Assembly (NCBI RefSeq): GCF_003073045.1
Contig: NC_037590.1
Span: forward strand, 7,032,016 to 7,096,015
Reading direction: 5' to 3'
Source of the DNA: Pomacea canaliculata
Lineage: Eukaryota > Mollusca > Gastropoda > Architaenioglossa > Ampullariidae
DNA: 64,000 nt
A program made the position numbers and the translations under genes. The notes under the pieces were generated by a model. The model did not search any database. It saw nothing but the letters and a program-made list of their open reading frames with translations, and had not been told where the DNA came from. Each line of letters opens with the position of its first letter. Position 1 is the first letter of the stretch. Of the stretch, positions 10,501 through 29,484 are shown piece after piece.

Positions 10501-13238
10501 AGCATTGCCAGGGATTATTTATGCTCTGATAGATGATGCTATGGTTTGGCAACCAGTGGTAAGACTGATATCTGCAGAGTCCTGTGGTTAAGAGATGCTT
10601 GTAAATTTTTCATCTAAATATAGCTCACTGGCCCATGCACTGGTGTACTTCCGTTGTTTATAAACTGTTGTGATATGGTAGTGATTTGAAAGATTATGCT
10701 ATGCTCATACGTTGTATATACCACTCATAATTATGTCTGTCATTTTATACCTGACATAAGAAGGCTGTATGAAAAGATGCTCATTGCTAGAAAGATGACG
10801 TATAAGGACTGCCCATCCTGATATGCTTATGGTCCAGTGTTCTAGAGTTCTGATCTGTGGCACATCAGAATTCTGTTGTTTGGGTCCTTCCATGATGTTT
10901 AGATTTTATATTTTGTTTGTTACAGGAATTATTTAAAATGCATTCATTGTAGTCTTTTGATGGGAAATTAAGTTCTGCATGTTTCTTTATAATAGCCTGG
11001 GAGAACTAGACTTTATAGTGGTTTAATTCTTTTCATTCCAACATTACTTTCAAAAATATTGGCAGTTCACTAGAATAAACGAAAACAATATTTAAAGCTC
11101 TTATCACCTGTCACTAGGAATCACTTTTAGGAAACAGCTGCCAGGAAATTAATTTTGTGATCCATTTGTTGCTTTCACTTAGTAGTCTGTGCACATCTAA
11201 AATACCTTTTTGTGTGGGTTTCATTGCTAAAAAGTTTGGTAAATGCATTTTTACCTTTTTTAATAAACCGACCAATGTCTCGAGCATAATTGCTCTGGTC
11301 TGTTGTCAGGCTTCTAGACTTGGATTCCCCATCATTGGCAATCTTGTTTCTTTGAAATTAAAGTAAATAGAAGAAATATATTACAGTTACACGTATCAGG
11401 AGTTATTAATAACACCTGGAGCTGAAATAGTAAGCACTGTCTTGAAAATTTTAGAACAGTTGGTTTTAATATCGTACTCATCCCTTGTGATATCCCCTTT
11501 TTTGGTATGCCATCGTTTGACTGGAGTGTAAAATGTTTGGGCACTGAGAGCTCATATTGTAAAGTTACTGTTTCAACATGGAAACTTATTTTGCACATTT
11601 ATAGGGGTTGAAGAGAATGGCATGCCCAGCATTGATTTTTGTCTCATTTGTATTTGATTTTTTTTTTTAAACTATTGAATGTAGGGCCCTAAAACATCAT
11701 ATTTTATCAGTCAAAGGTTAGGCTATATGGGTTGTACACCAATACCTCATTGTCTGTTTCTAATTTCTTTTTATAAGTTTTAATTCCACTATAATAATGG
11801 AAAATTCCAAACCTGTCCAGAATCTGTTCAGTCTTCTCGGAAGGATCACTAAGTAATTTGATGAACAAAATTTAAATGAAATAAAAAACATGATTAAAAT
11901 TCATTCTTTGTGGAAGAAGGGAAGAAACTACATTGTTTTCAAATGATGCCTAACTGATTTACAATTAGCTTGTGTTTGGAATCATTGTAGTTGCACTTAT
12001 TCTTTTTAATTGAGGAGGAGTGGGGAGTAAGGGGAGGGGTGTCTTGTTACCTTATTGCTAGCAATCATTGCTATAATTTTTAAGTGTAACAATAGCTTGT
12101 GAAACTAGTTTTTCTGGCCGTCTGCTCTTTCTCTGGTGCCTTTGTTTCTGTAAGTAGACCCCCATGCTTTAAATCATTGCTAAAAAGGATGGTACACTTA
12201 ATGATGTGCATCATTATTTTCGTTAGATGACTTGGTCTTGCATCAGCTGATCTTTATCTTTTTTTCACAAAACAGTAAAATAATAGGTACGTTTTCAATC
12301 AGGCTTGATTCACTTTTTATTTATTTCGTTGTGGACGCTTTTCCCCATCACTACGCTTATTCTTTTTTTGAATGTTTACTCTTCTGCTCTGTACTCACTT
12401 TAAACAGCATGTTTGGACAGCCACCATATTAAATAGATGATGGTAAAACAAGTATTGGAAGGAAAAACATTTAAAAAAAGGAGACAAAAGGTATGCTAAT
12501 GAGAACATACAAACCACAAAGTAAAATGCAAGTATGAGCAAATGGTGTGCCAAAAGCTGGATCTGCAGTGATCTTTAAAATAGAGCCTCTGTCATCGTTT
12601 ACTAAGATTCCTTAATTTTTCTCGCTTCATAACCCTCTTGGACCGTTGATGACCATGCAGAAAACTGTTCAGTCCAGCTTGAGTTTCTGCTTTCTTAGGC
12701 TGGATGTGCAAAAACCCTGATAGTGAGGTATTGGTGTATTTTGATGGCATATTCTTTCAGTTTTAATCCATGTGCTTGCATGTGTCTGTAATGGATGTCT
12801 GTTATTAGCATGCCATCTTTTACTAAGTAAGTTATAGACATTTCTTATGAATTGAATTGGCTTGGCAAGCATGGTAATCTATATAGTGTTAAAATGAAAA
12901 ACTTCTGATGATTGCACTTTCTGGTTTACTGAAACACTAACACTTTTCTTTTTAAAGTCAAAGTAAATTAGCAAATGATATGTATTCAGCATCAGATTTG
13001 CTCTTGGCTAAAAATAGAGGCAAATTACTGCACAACACCGGTAAAAAAAATATATATATATATTTTTCAAAGACATCTCCATTTTATGGATGATGGGTGC
13101 TGTTCTAAGGCCTTGAGGATTTTACCATTCCACACACTCCTTCCAGATATCTTGCCCATATTATGGATACTCTAATTAGAAAAACTTGGCAGAAGTTAAA
13201 ATAACAAAGTTTTAATGACAGTTATAAATGCTTAATTA
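10501..13238. other. No gene recognised (intergenic or distal 3' UTR)
   Basis: AT-rich, with no frame that looks like protein, no inverted-repeat element and no RNA gene that I can see. Short open frames here look random in composition. Confidence 0.5.
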
Positions 13239-13600
13239 GCAGTGAACAATGATAACCTTGCCACAAAGGTAGAGTATTTTCCTCTTTTTTTTCCCTTTCT
13301 CACTTTTTGGCAAGCACAGAAAGCCTTTGTATGTATATGGAGGAGGGCAGGGAAAAGGTCCAGCAAATCTGGGAAAGATTTCAGATGGATTGTCTTGTTA
13401 GCAGTAAACAATGATAACCTTGCCACAAACACTATGAAGGTCGAATATTTTCCTTTTCTCTCTCCCCTCCCCCCTTTTTTTCTCACATTTTTTAAAAATC
13501 ATGCACAGAAAGCCTTTGTATGTATATGGAGGAGGGCCGGGAATAGGTCTCTATCCAGCAAATCTGAGATTTCTGGATAGATTGCCTTGCTGTAAACAGC
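13239..13600. repeat. Local tandem duplication, two units
   Basis: Two units start near 13239 and 13400. Both contain ACAATGATAACCTTGCCACA, then a T-rich stretch, then CAGAAAGCCTTTGTATGTAT and ATGGAGGAGGG, then CCAGCAAATCTG. The units differ mainly by length changes in the poly-T/C stretch. Open frames running through them on both strands are by-products of the repeat. Confidence 0.85.
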
Positions 13601-16600
13601 TAGATTATGTTGTGGATTCATTATAGTACAGCTTTTTAGTTCCTCTACCAACCCCTATCAAGCTCCAGATATAAATATATATCGCTTGAATGAATGCAGT
13701 GTGTATGCAGAAATCTACATGTACGAGTGGTTCTTGCTGGGTATTAAAACATTTTGAGGCTTTAGCTCCGCATATATTTGAATACATGAAATATGTTTCC
13801 TCCTTCAGCTGACTTAATGGGGCTATAATTTTGAAATATTATCCGAGTACGCATGCAGGGACTACAACTTCTGTGTTCATTGTGTTGGGGTTGGGACACT
13901 GCAACATCAAGCAGTTGCTGTATGATTTTACTGAAGACAAGACTTATTAGCTTTTTAACACAATTTCTAAACTGGACTAAGATGAATTTTTTTTTTTCCA
14001 AAGGTGGGGAGGGTTATATAAATTGTAGCAAGTAGTAGAACTTGTAAAAAGTTTTGGTAGGAATTGATTTCTTCAACTCATCTTTGTATTCAGAAACATG
14101 CAAACATCTGCCAGCTGAACATTTAATGCATTACACACTTATTTTACTTGTGGCACACAGGAGTCTTTGATTGTGTATACACATTGAGTTGGATGTAAAT
14201 CATTAAATCATTACACAGAGTATTTGGTGTGGCATTCTTTTGTTACCAGTGTATGATTGCAAATTTTCTTTGATGATAACCCCTAGGTAGGAATTTTATG
14301 CAGAGACACAATAAATCCGAACAGAACTTTTAAAAAAAAAAACCCCTGTAAAATAAAGCTTGGATGCAGTGTTATGCTCCCATCTAATGGCAATGTTCTT
14401 TTGCATGTTTTCTGCAGAAATGGTAGAGAGGAAGCATTATACTAAGTAGGTTTAGAGGAGTTTCAAGGTAACTTGCTGGAGGAAAGTTCTTTTTATTGTC
14501 TCCACTGAATGACAGAGTCTTGATGCATAATGAGTACATGCTTAAAAAAAATGATGTTGAGGCAGAAGTTGACACTTCATTTACTCAAAGGATATAGTAT
14601 TGATACTGATTCCACCTTTGATATGTCCAGTAGCTGTCCTTCTGGGTATCACACCAATAGCTGAGCTGTCATCCTTACTATCTTTGTGAGACGGGACGGA
14701 GATCTCCAGTTGCAAAGAGATGGCTTATTATTCTTTTATGCTCTCCAAGACTTTGAGAGAACTTTGTAAAGACCTATATGCATGTAGGCATGCAAAGTAT
14801 GATGACAGATTTATGGCATGTTCAAAGAACCCAGTAACTTGATTAGTGTCACTTTTGACAGCCAGCAGTGACTAGTACTTTTCAATTAACAAATGGGTAA
14901 CACTTCTAAATTGAAGTGCAAGGCCACCTCAATTTTAAAAATTGAAAATACAGAAACGTTATTGAAATAAAAAAAAAAATGTTCCTTTTAGCTCAAATCT
15001 AAACTGAGCAACCTGTGTTTTAAAATATTTACCGACTTTGATTTAGACTACTTACACTTAATTGTATCTTGATTGGCTAGAATGACTTATAGTTGAATAG
15101 AAGGCATACTTGGGCCTTTGGCTGGAAGACTGCGTCCCACCCCTTTAGTAGTGAGAAGTTTATGAGTTATCAGGGAATATAAAGGAGACGGCTGAGTTCT
15201 GCCTCCCATGTATGGTCTACGCACGGTGAGCCCTTCTGTGTTGGCTGTCTCCTCTGCCTCCAAGCAATGAGACTATACGTTTTAGCAAGCACACAACGTT
15301 TCTTTTACAACGTAAATGAAATGGGGACCTTATTTTTAAATTTGACTTCGAAATGACATCAAATATGCAAACAGATCCATGGTTTTTCAGAATTAACCAC
15401 ATACTTTGTGTACGTCCGTGATTAAAAATTGGAGTATAATCTGACTCCATCACATGGTGCACTGCCTTATCCCAAATACCTGAAAAATTTCTGAAATACC
15501 AACACTCAAGCGCTGTCGTGAAGAAGGATTAACAGCGCCTCTTCCTTCTCTGAAAGACAGCGCCTCTTCATTCTTGAAAGCTGAAGTCTTTCTCTGTCTC
15601 CCATATACTTTTTCAGCTATTTTATTGATCCCATAGTGTGCTGTCCTCATTTATGTTTTTAACAACAGTTTATCAGTGAAAGACAAGACCAGCTTGTGTT
15701 GTATTCACCTGCTCCAAAGTTATTGGGACAGCTCAGTGTGATCTTAAGAGTCTGTATAACAGGTAGACACTTCTGAAAGTGAAATTATTCCCGATGACAG
15801 GCATGTCCTATCACGAGAATTTTTGTCAACTCGATCGGGCAGGCGATATACCTGCATGGATGACCAACAGATAAAGGCTGCCCTTTGTTGTTGAGACTTC
15901 TATACGCTACTGTGATTGTATGAGAGTTGAGAGTCTGTTTTGTGCAGCGGTTATGAATATGTTGTAGTATTGTTGTTTTGTTGTTGTGCTTCTGTTGAGC
16001 TGCCTCTTATTGCGCTCTGGGATAAATAAAGTCTTATTTGCTCTGAGCGAATTGCGCTGCAGAGCAGACGACGGAAGTGGTAGGGGGAGATTATCTTATC
16101 ATCAGAGGGCGTGCATGTAGCGAAGGTGAAAGGTTAGTGAAAGTCGTGTGGGTAGTACACAAATCATCAGTAGTCGTACACTATCATCTGTGCGAGTTTG
16201 GGTGTATCTTGCGATATTTATTTTCATTATATCTCAGTGAAAGTTACTTTTCAGAGGATACGTCTTTTGAGAAAGGAGACGCATTTTCCATTCGTGTGTG
16301 TCTAGAAGGGGGCGTTCACAGAAAGTCGTGTTTGTCAACTGACACTGGCAAGCATCGCATGATACTTTTCAGCAGGAAGGATGAATTAAAATTTGAAGTA
16401 TGTAAGTATATTAAATTGCCGTTTCCCCTTTTATTACCTTAATATCATTTTCTACCAAAAATGTAATAACAACTTATCGGAAATACAGATATTAAAGCGC
16501 AAAAAAAGAGGAAACCGGATGTGGAGAGACATGTTGCCATTGTTGAGTTTGTAAAGCGAAGTATCCTAAATTTGTATCATATCTGTATTACTATCAGATT

Positions 16601-18690
16601 TAGGTCGACTCTGTTTTGTCGCAGTTTTTAATATTAACATTAGAGATATACTGCAGTTATTGTGAATTACAGGCAATGTTGTATTGCAGAGACTTAAAAA
16701 AATCTAAAAGTCGATTGGTAGCATGAGTTCATCACGACTAAATCATCATGATGACTATATTGCATTGCCATTCTATTGATTAGGATGTTGATGTCATCCC
16801 ACCTTAGAACCAGTGATCAGTAAATGAGGGGAGGTGTGTAGTGTAGCCATCTTTTTGTGTTTTTATGCGTTGTAAAACACCACTCACAATTTTGAGCAAA
16901 ATATGTTATGTTAAAATGTTGACCAAGAGAAAAATTTACCAAAACCTTGTGGATACAACTAAAAATATGTGGGACCATACTGTAAACTTCTGTGTATGTG
17001 TGTGTCTCGAGCGGGCGGCGGCAAAGAGTATTGTCAATAATTAAAAAGCATTTTTTTTTAAAACAAAAGAGGAAAATGGAAAGAGAGAAACAATTGAAAA
17101 ATGGCTTTTTTAAGAATAAAACTTCATTTCACTTTTTGCAAAGTAAACAAAATTACAAAATATAAATGAAAATGATTTCCCAACCACATAAGATAATCAT
17201 TTGTTTCATGGAGGTCCAGTTTGCATTTGTTTGCCTATGAAGAATGTTCCCCCCCTTTTTTTTATCATACTCTACCAGAGCTCCAGTTCTCACATTGGGT
17301 GCTGAGAGGACATAAGCTTTGAAGGTGTATTTTTTTTTTTTTGGCCGTGCTTTGATAAACTATAGATTGAATCTTTAATAGTATCGTTTTCATTTTCTGC
17401 ATGCTTGTTTTAGATTCATTTTACATTATGCTAATGTTGGTTTATTTTCAATCCCAGTGATATCGAAGACAAACTTACAGATTCTGAGAAAAAGTTAGTG
17501 CAAATAAAACTGAGGGGAGGGGAAAAAATAACATAAAAGAAGAAAATGTCTGTTTCTTATTAAGAGAAGAGGCAAAGCTTACAACTGATGGCAACTGAAC
17601 CAGCATGGAAGAACATTTCAAAAGGCCCATAATATTTGCCTTTTAATTATTTTGTGGCATTTTACTCCATTGTGACTGTCATTAATTGGCAAAAGTAGGG
17701 TAATGAATGACAGTGATGCATTGTGGGAGGAAACTGATCATCAGCCTAGTAATATGCTGAAATTCAGACAAGCAGCATGTGAACATGTGTATGCAGCTGA
17801 CATAAGATTAGTCGTAGCTGTTGCACTGTTTTAAAACACAAAATACACTAGCTTGTACAGCATGCTAGTCACAGGCCAAAGCTCAAGTGCATGCTTACTT
17901 AAGTGTAGTAGGCAGAATATGAGAAAATAACAAGCATAGTGGAGAATACTTCATGATGTAGCTGCTGTTTTGTAGAGATTCAAGTCACAATCTCCTTTAA
18001 GATTTAAAGTACTGTGGAAGGTAATCAGTCATACTACTAATTATGGAACTTTCAAATGAACATTATGGCATATTTCTCTGTATCTGTAGATATTTTGTTT
18101 AGTGGTTATCACCTGTCACCAATACAGTAAGTGTTGACTTAGGTTCAGCTCTCCTTTCAGGCATGCAATTCTTTCTGCATGTGGCATCTGTTTACAGGGC
18201 TAGCTGCCTTGATGTGATATAGTTGCTGGCTTGGCATAAAACACCATTAACCTCCCCCTCCACCCTTGTTACACAGTTTACTTTAACTATTTAAATGATT
18301 AATACTTTAATAGTAAACAGTAATTATATAATTTTTTAATAAATAACCAAATGAAGTATGAAGTCCTTGCAGCAGTAGTTTTATAATTTTGTACAAGCTT
18401 TATTGATTTATTTGTGAGCTTTATGGTATGCATTAGAATGACTACAAGTAGATACAAGAAGAGATGTAGGTCTGCTATGGTTCCCATACACCACCAGAGG
18501 GGGCTGTGCAGATTGTTTAGAAAAGTACACAGATGAAATAATTTATAAATATATATTTTTTTTTCATTATGTTAGATTATTAGTAGGAATTTACATTTAC
18601 ATGTATGAACTCTTGATATAAATATTCTGCATATGAATATTCAAATATTTTTCATTTCTTACACATACCTGTGCTTTTTTTCTTACTATT
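13601..18690. other. Intergenic between the two Rab5 genes; possible promoter near 16050
   Basis: No coding gene was recognised. Around 16040-16130 the sequence becomes richer in CpG and contains an ETS-like ACGGAAGTGG, so a non-coding first exon or promoter of the second Rab5 gene may lie here. A 121-codon frame at 16077-16442 has no family resemblance and starts from a non-ATG codon. Just upstream, GGGATAAATAAAGTCTTATT (about 16019-16038) resembles a retroposon tail or a distal poly(A) site. A CTCF-like word, CCACCAGAGGGGGC, occurs near 18491. Confidence 0.3.
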
Positions 18691-18694
18691 ACAG

Positions 18695-18757
18695 AAAATG
18701 GCCACCATCTGATACTCGGGCTTTTGCATCACAACAAACCCACAGAGTACGCAGGAC
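18695..18757 (+). promoter_or_regulatory. 5' leader of the second Rab5 gene with a four-codon uORF
   Basis: A clear acceptor (CTTACTATTACAG) ends at 18694, so the first coding exon probably begins at 18695 after an upstream non-coding exon. Within this leader AAAATGGCCACC opens a frame of only four codons (Met-Ala-Thr-Ile, then TGA) in a good Kozak-like context. Such a minimal upstream frame could dampen translation. The acceptor use is inferred. Confidence 0.4.
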
Positions 18758-24102
<5,345 letters not shown>

Positions 24103-26088
24103 CTGCCCCAGTCATTGAATATAGATTGAGAAATGGTAGAGTGGGCTTTACCTACTTGATGAGCATTTCAAACAAGGCCAGAATTATCAGTGACAGCATC
24201 GCTTGTAAAGTATATTTATGTACAAACATGTCTTGTGTACTGTATTATGCAATAATCTGTTGCTTTCCAAAGAGTTTACAAAGACTGGTTGGCAATTGCA
24301 GCCATATTTGGTTTTGTAAAAATTAAAAAACAAAGAACTGGAATGTATCTGTCGTGGTGCAAAATCAAGAATTTAAAATAAGAACTTTCATATGGCATTG
24401 ATGAGGAGTTGAGATGGGCAAAATGATTCACTAACCAGACCATGGCAAGTTTTCATCCTACCCAGCCCAGTGAAACCTGTTCACTCTGGTTGCCTCACTC
24501 TGCCTGTGCCATGGAATATCATTTTACAGAAATGAGCATGCATTTCATCCTTTTCATAATTTCTTTTAGAAATGTAAACCATAATCTTCCTTGGAGGAAA
24601 TATGTTCCCTTCCCTTGTTCCCACATGTGATGTGTAGAAAACTTTTAGAGAGCACATCTGTTGACACCTAAACATCAAGTTTAGTAGGGTCTGCAGGTTC
24701 TGTGATCAGCCAGGAACTAATGTAATATTTTATGTTCATCTGTTTGTCTGTTTCATTAGTGAACTACTTTTCACTGCATGGTAGTTTTCTTAGGAGAATT
24801 TAGGATAGTTTTCAGTGATTGCACAAAGAAATTACTAAATCTTTGCTTGTGCCAAAGTGTTTGAGGCGAAAAATAGCAAACTTAATGGTTTTTTTTAAAT
24901 TTTGTTCTGTCAAATTCTGAGTGTGGGATGGATGTTTTGACCATCTCTAATAGTTAACAACAGTTTGTCACAGAACCTGCCCTTTGTGTCCTAATTTGCC
25001 TGCAAAAACTACAGGAGCAGAAGGCAGACCTCTTACTTGTCTTCCAGGCATGAGCTGACATGGCATTATTACCTGTGATGTATGTGGGAGAATTGTTTTC
25101 ATGAATGGACCAAGAAATAAGGACATATTGTTTTTGAAAAACACAGCGAATCGAGAATTATTGTTCTCAGGAAGTGTTTTGATAGGTGCAAGAAAGAATG
25201 GCTGATGGTTTTGAATATGTATCACACAATGTTTTAAGTAGTAGCTCTTCTTTCCAGGAAACACACTTCCTTTGGACATCAACAGCATAAAGCAGAATAA
25301 CAAATTTCTCTTGGTCACTGTCTTGACTTTTGTAGTTAACAGAACTATTTATCTGAACAGCTGCCTCTTTGTATAGTTAAATGGCTATTTTAGTAGGAAA
25401 TATGAAACAAGAAATAATAACAATACTAAAATACACAAATATAAATGAGTTAGTACAAAATTGTGGCAGTAATATTGTAAAAATGTACCGGGCTTTGCCC
25501 CAATCTTTGAAATTTTTTTCCCAAAACTAGGAAAAATACATTGGACTTTTTTTTAAAGAAAAAAGCAAGTTATTTTTCCCATGGATAGATCACCATCAGT
25601 CCATGCTAATGAAATTTGTGTGAGGCATATTGTTGTCGTGTATTTTTCATTCAAAAAGCCTAATTATTACAATAGACTGTACTATACTTTCTGTGCTCAC
25701 GCTGTGGTAACAAAAAGTACAATGCTCATTTTGAGGAAGAAAGGCATTTGGATCCCTTTAAAGACTGTAGATATACTCAGTATGTTATGTATATTTTAGC
25801 AGATGTAGTAGGGCACAGATGGTAGTATCCCAAAGATATTAAATGTGAACATTTCTTTTAGGACATCTCCAGAAGCTGTCCGTTTTCTTTTCTTCAAACG
25901 TAAGCAAAATACCTGTCTGAAAGCATTGATGCTTATGTATTTTAATATTTATTTTTCTGAGAAAACCATATTGAAAGGTTTTGCAGTGACAAATTTTTTT
26001 CAAATTTTTCAATTTTACATTAAAATGTCTGTATTTTTCGTTCATAAACTTTTGTGACATGACTTTGTGCTTTTTGTCTCCCTTTTTT

Positions 26089-26105
26089 GGGGTGGGTGGG
26101 TGGGG
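26089..26105 (+). promoter_or_regulatory. G-quadruplex motif with one-base loops
   Basis: The sense strand reads GGGGTGGGTGGGTGGGG, four G-runs separated by single thymines, followed by more G-runs to about 26128. Single-base loops give the most stable parallel quadruplexes. It sits just upstream of a candidate poly(A) signal, where G-rich elements can influence 3' end processing. Confidence 0.6.
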
Positions 26106-26180
26106 AAGGTTGTGAGGTGGGGAGGGGGGAAATGTAGAGAACATTCTCTCATAAACCTCGATAATTGATTGCATATTGGC

Positions 26181-26186
26181 AATAAA
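26181..26186 (+). terminator. Poly(A) signal candidate, Rab5-like gene
   Basis: AATAAA about 2.08 kb after the stop codon, 76 bases downstream of the G-quadruplex motif. Confidence 0.4.
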
Positions 26187-26409
26187 CTTAATTATTATCA
26201 AAAGTTTCATTTCACAGCAAACATGAAAACTGATGACTACACTTGCACGCGTGCTTGAAGACGCATGTATTTTTGTGTTTCCACCTACATTTGCTACAAG
26301 GAGGATGCTGGGAGGGGTGGGAGATGAGAATTATTTTGGGTTGGCATGTAGCATGTGCATTATTTAGGATTTTATGAGCTCAGTAAAGGAATCAGCAGCT
26401 GCGTAGGAT

Positions 26410-26638
26410 TTCACACAAATGACAAGATCCTGCCGACTGGGGACTTCGTCACTCCCACAAGAAGCTGGAGAGGTTGATTGGTGTTTTACACCGAGCCAGT
26501 CACTAAGGCTATATCACGGCAAAGTAAACAGATGTCACATGCAGAGAAACAACAGCGTGCCCGAGACGAGATCTGAACCCAGTGCCGTCAGTTCTTAGTA
26601 TTGGTTACAGGCGATAACCGTTGCGCCAGCGACCGCCC
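26410..26638 (-). mobile_element. tRNA-derived SINE
   Basis: On the minus strand the head starts GGGCGGTCGCTGGCGCAACG and has an A-box-like TGGCGCAACGG (26628-26618) and a B-box-like GGTTCAGATCT (26579-26569) at tRNA-like spacing. A body follows containing GGCTCGGTGTAAAACACCAA. This is the layout of RNA polymerase III SINEs. The 3' limit near 26410 is approximate. A related B-box segment occurs at 38590-38700. Confidence 0.7.
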
Positions 26639-29484
26639 AAAAAGCAGGCCAGAGAAGGGTTAAGACCACAACTTCTGTGCATGCTTTAACCAATCGCAGA
26701 TTCACTAATAAACAGTACGCGGAATACACATAAGTTTGAGAGATAAGGCGCACCCTGATTTCTGCAGGCAAAACAGATTTGCGAGGAAGTACATCACCTT
26801 CATAGCGGATTTTTTTTTAACCCCAGAGGTTTGCTGCCAAGCGCGTCCAGCATAAAAAAAAAAAAAATGATTAGCAGAAGGGAGAGAAGGAAGATCGTAG
26901 CAAAGGGGGAGACCCAGATTAACTTACATTGCGACGAAGTTTGAGAGACTGAGCTCTGTCGAGGCTCGGATAAAGGTGTGTGTGGGCAGGAGCGGCGACT
27001 GTAATTTTGTTTCTCGCTCGTTTCTGCTACTGACTGAATGTGCGAATTATCCACACACAATTAGCTCTCCAGAACAACAAAGCAAAAGCCTGAAAAAGAG
27101 AAGACATCCATTAAAACCTGAAACGTTTGCACATAAAACCGTTCGCTACCGTTACGATTCAGCCAGACCTGACGAGAAGGGGAGGGGCAGGGGGGTCTGG
27201 TATACCGGGGCCCGCTGCCGTGAAGTGAACCCGGCCTTGGTCAGTGGATTTTCTTCCTTCTCTACTTTTCTTTTTTCTTTTCCTCATTTACTAACCACTC
27301 ACGTGTAAACAACTATGCTCCAGTAGTGATGTAGATCCTAGTGCACGTGTCCTAATGTTAGCAGTCTATACTACGTTACTGAATGAAATGTATATATTGG
27401 CAATCGAATTGTAAGCATATCATTATACACTGGGAAAATAATTTATGATTACAAGAGGCTCGTGCTGGCTGTCGGTGGCCCTGGCTGCAGGGGCTTCAAA
27501 AACAGTCGCCAGCCATGCAGATAGTTGAGCGCTTAATAACGCGGTTACCTAACTCAGTCGAAAATTGGGGAAGCAGGGCGAAAGGAGTGTTAAGTGCACC
27601 GCTTCTTTTGAACCCACATATTCCCAAAGTCAACCCAGATTTTCTACGATGTTTGCGAAGTTCACGGAAGTCTGAGAGAGAAGGGCACCCCGATGTTTGT
27701 ACCTAGGGGTGATAACATCTTACTTATTTAAATATAAAATTTAACAAGAGAAATATGTGGTATCTGATACCTGACTTCCCAAAGACTGAAAAATTATAGA
27801 ACTATCTCTAACTTTACCGGTTAAGCTATTTGAAATATCGCATTTCGGTTGCATAACGTGAAAGCACAAACGACGGTCTGCGCATGTGTGGTGCAAATGC
27901 GTAGGAACAGAAATCAGGTGCTGCGGGAGGAAACTGCACCACGCTTCCATCTCTTCCGGCTGCCTTTTATTTGTTTGCTTTTTAGTTTATTTTAATTATT
28001 ATTCTTAAGCAGTCACGTGCTGTTCAGTTATGTTTCAGGTAAGTTTTACGTCAAGTGTGTAATTTGAGAGAGAAAGACTTATGGTGTGTGTGTCTCTTTC
28101 GCTCCTTAAAGAAACTAATTAATGGCGCTGGTACAGATGTCGATAGAGAGCTTGCCATAAAGATTCAATAGATAATGAGAGTTATTTTGTTCAGCCGCTT
28201 TACTTACCCATTGGGTGGAATTTCGGTTTGTTTTATATTTTGTGTTGCTTTTGAGTTTAGTCTTCGTCTTTGATTTGCGTGTGTGACTTTAGTTTTGAAT
28301 GTTTCTAATTATTCATTCCTTTTCTTTCTTTATACATTCTTCTTTCACCTGTATCATATTTGTCTGAGTATTTATAATTGTTTACATGATAAATGACGTA
28401 TAATCACAATTTAAGCATGCGTGTCTGTCTTCCTGATGATACTATCTTGTATAGTGGACAATAGTTCAGAACTTGCTGTACATTTCTGCATTCTTTAAAT
28501 TGTCTGTGAATAGCACGCCTTTACCTTGATTATCTTGCTGAATTGCTGTAATGGTCGGAGTATTGATGAGCTGATTAGTGCGGCCATGAAGTCACGTGAG
28601 TGCATTTTCAAACTCTTAATTCATGGTACAATAGCATCCTGAATCCTAAATACACGTTTTCTTGTGTTAGCAAAGTATCAACACAGATTAGATATCTATC
28701 CAAGACCGCTCGAAATCTTGATTATACCGTGGACGCATCTTTATCTCTGTAATCTCACGTCAATAGTGACTGTCGGTCCATCTTGATCTTAGCAGGATCA
28801 GTCACGTCCGACCCTTCCTGCCAGTTTCTGCCATCAAAAAGCTCCAGTCTGCTTTTGTGTGGTCCATTCGATCTGGGCTACAATGAATTAACTTTCTCTA
28901 TTCGTCGATCGTTCTAACCAACTACTGGAAAAATCTCAAAGGGCTCAGAATAATGCTTCCTCGACCTTTAAGATATATATATATATTGCATATTCAAGGG
29001 TACTACTCTGCCAACTCCTCAGTTTTACAACTTCATGGTGTCTGTTTGCTGACGCTTGTGTTTCTTGTACGGACTGTCGGTTTGTTTGCAGTCTTTCGTT
29101 CGCAGTGCACTGAGCTCGCATACATTCGAGGAAAGAAGCGTTACAAGTTACTACTAATAATTATGATAAATACAAAATTTTTAAAGTGCATACTCACACT
29201 CCTAAGGAGCATGATCCTAGCGCCTATAAGAACAAGAACGAGACATGGATAGCATACGAGGGACAGGAAAACGAACGAATAACATAAACTAAGAAAGAAT
29301 AAACAACAGTACTAATAACGAATAAAAACAAATACAGAAAACGAAAAGAGGAAACAAATAACAAGATCTGAGAGTATTCAGATAAAGATGAGCGGGGAAG
29401 GTGTGAAAAAAGGACGCATTATGGGAAAGGTTGTTAGGAGTAATGTTTACAGAAGAGGTGTGTTTTCAGTGCACGTGTAAATGA
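26639..29484. other. Intergenic before the astacin gene; signal-peptide exon not identified
   Basis: No confident coding exon was found. The astacin gene needs an upstream exon with a start and signal peptide, and it should lie here or in 29735-30033. One candidate is ATGTTTCAG followed by GTAAGT at about 28030-28038. Another is a hydrophobic frame at about 29030-29110 containing GVCLLTLVFLVRTVGLFAVF, but it has no good donor. Neither could be joined in phase. The region has purine-rich stretches and a polypyrimidine run near 27250. Confidence 0.3.

Larger units (their letters stand above)
24103..26186 (+). other. Probable 3' UTR of the Rab5-like gene
   Basis: Non-coding AT-rich sequence after the TGA stop. 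The most convincing poly(A) signal is AATAAA at 26181-26186, giving a 3' UTR of about 2.1 kb. A guanine-quadruplex motif at 26089-26105 lies 76 bases before that signal. No other gene was recognised. Confidence 0.4.

Noticed and set aside
13242-13580. Overlapping plus and minus open frames of 112 and 84 codons
   Set aside because: They run through a two-unit tandem duplication with T-rich and A-rich tracts; the apparent internal repeat in the peptide simply mirrors the DNA repeat.
16077-16442. 121-codon frame upstream of the second Rab5 gene
   Set aside because: Starts at a non-ATG codon and shows no recognisable domain; better explained as promoter or 5' UTR sequence.
28880-28970. Frame reading QLLEKSQRAQNNAS, suggestive of a LINE reverse transcriptase tail
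   Set aside because: The match is a single short block without neighbouring reverse transcriptase text; too weak to call.
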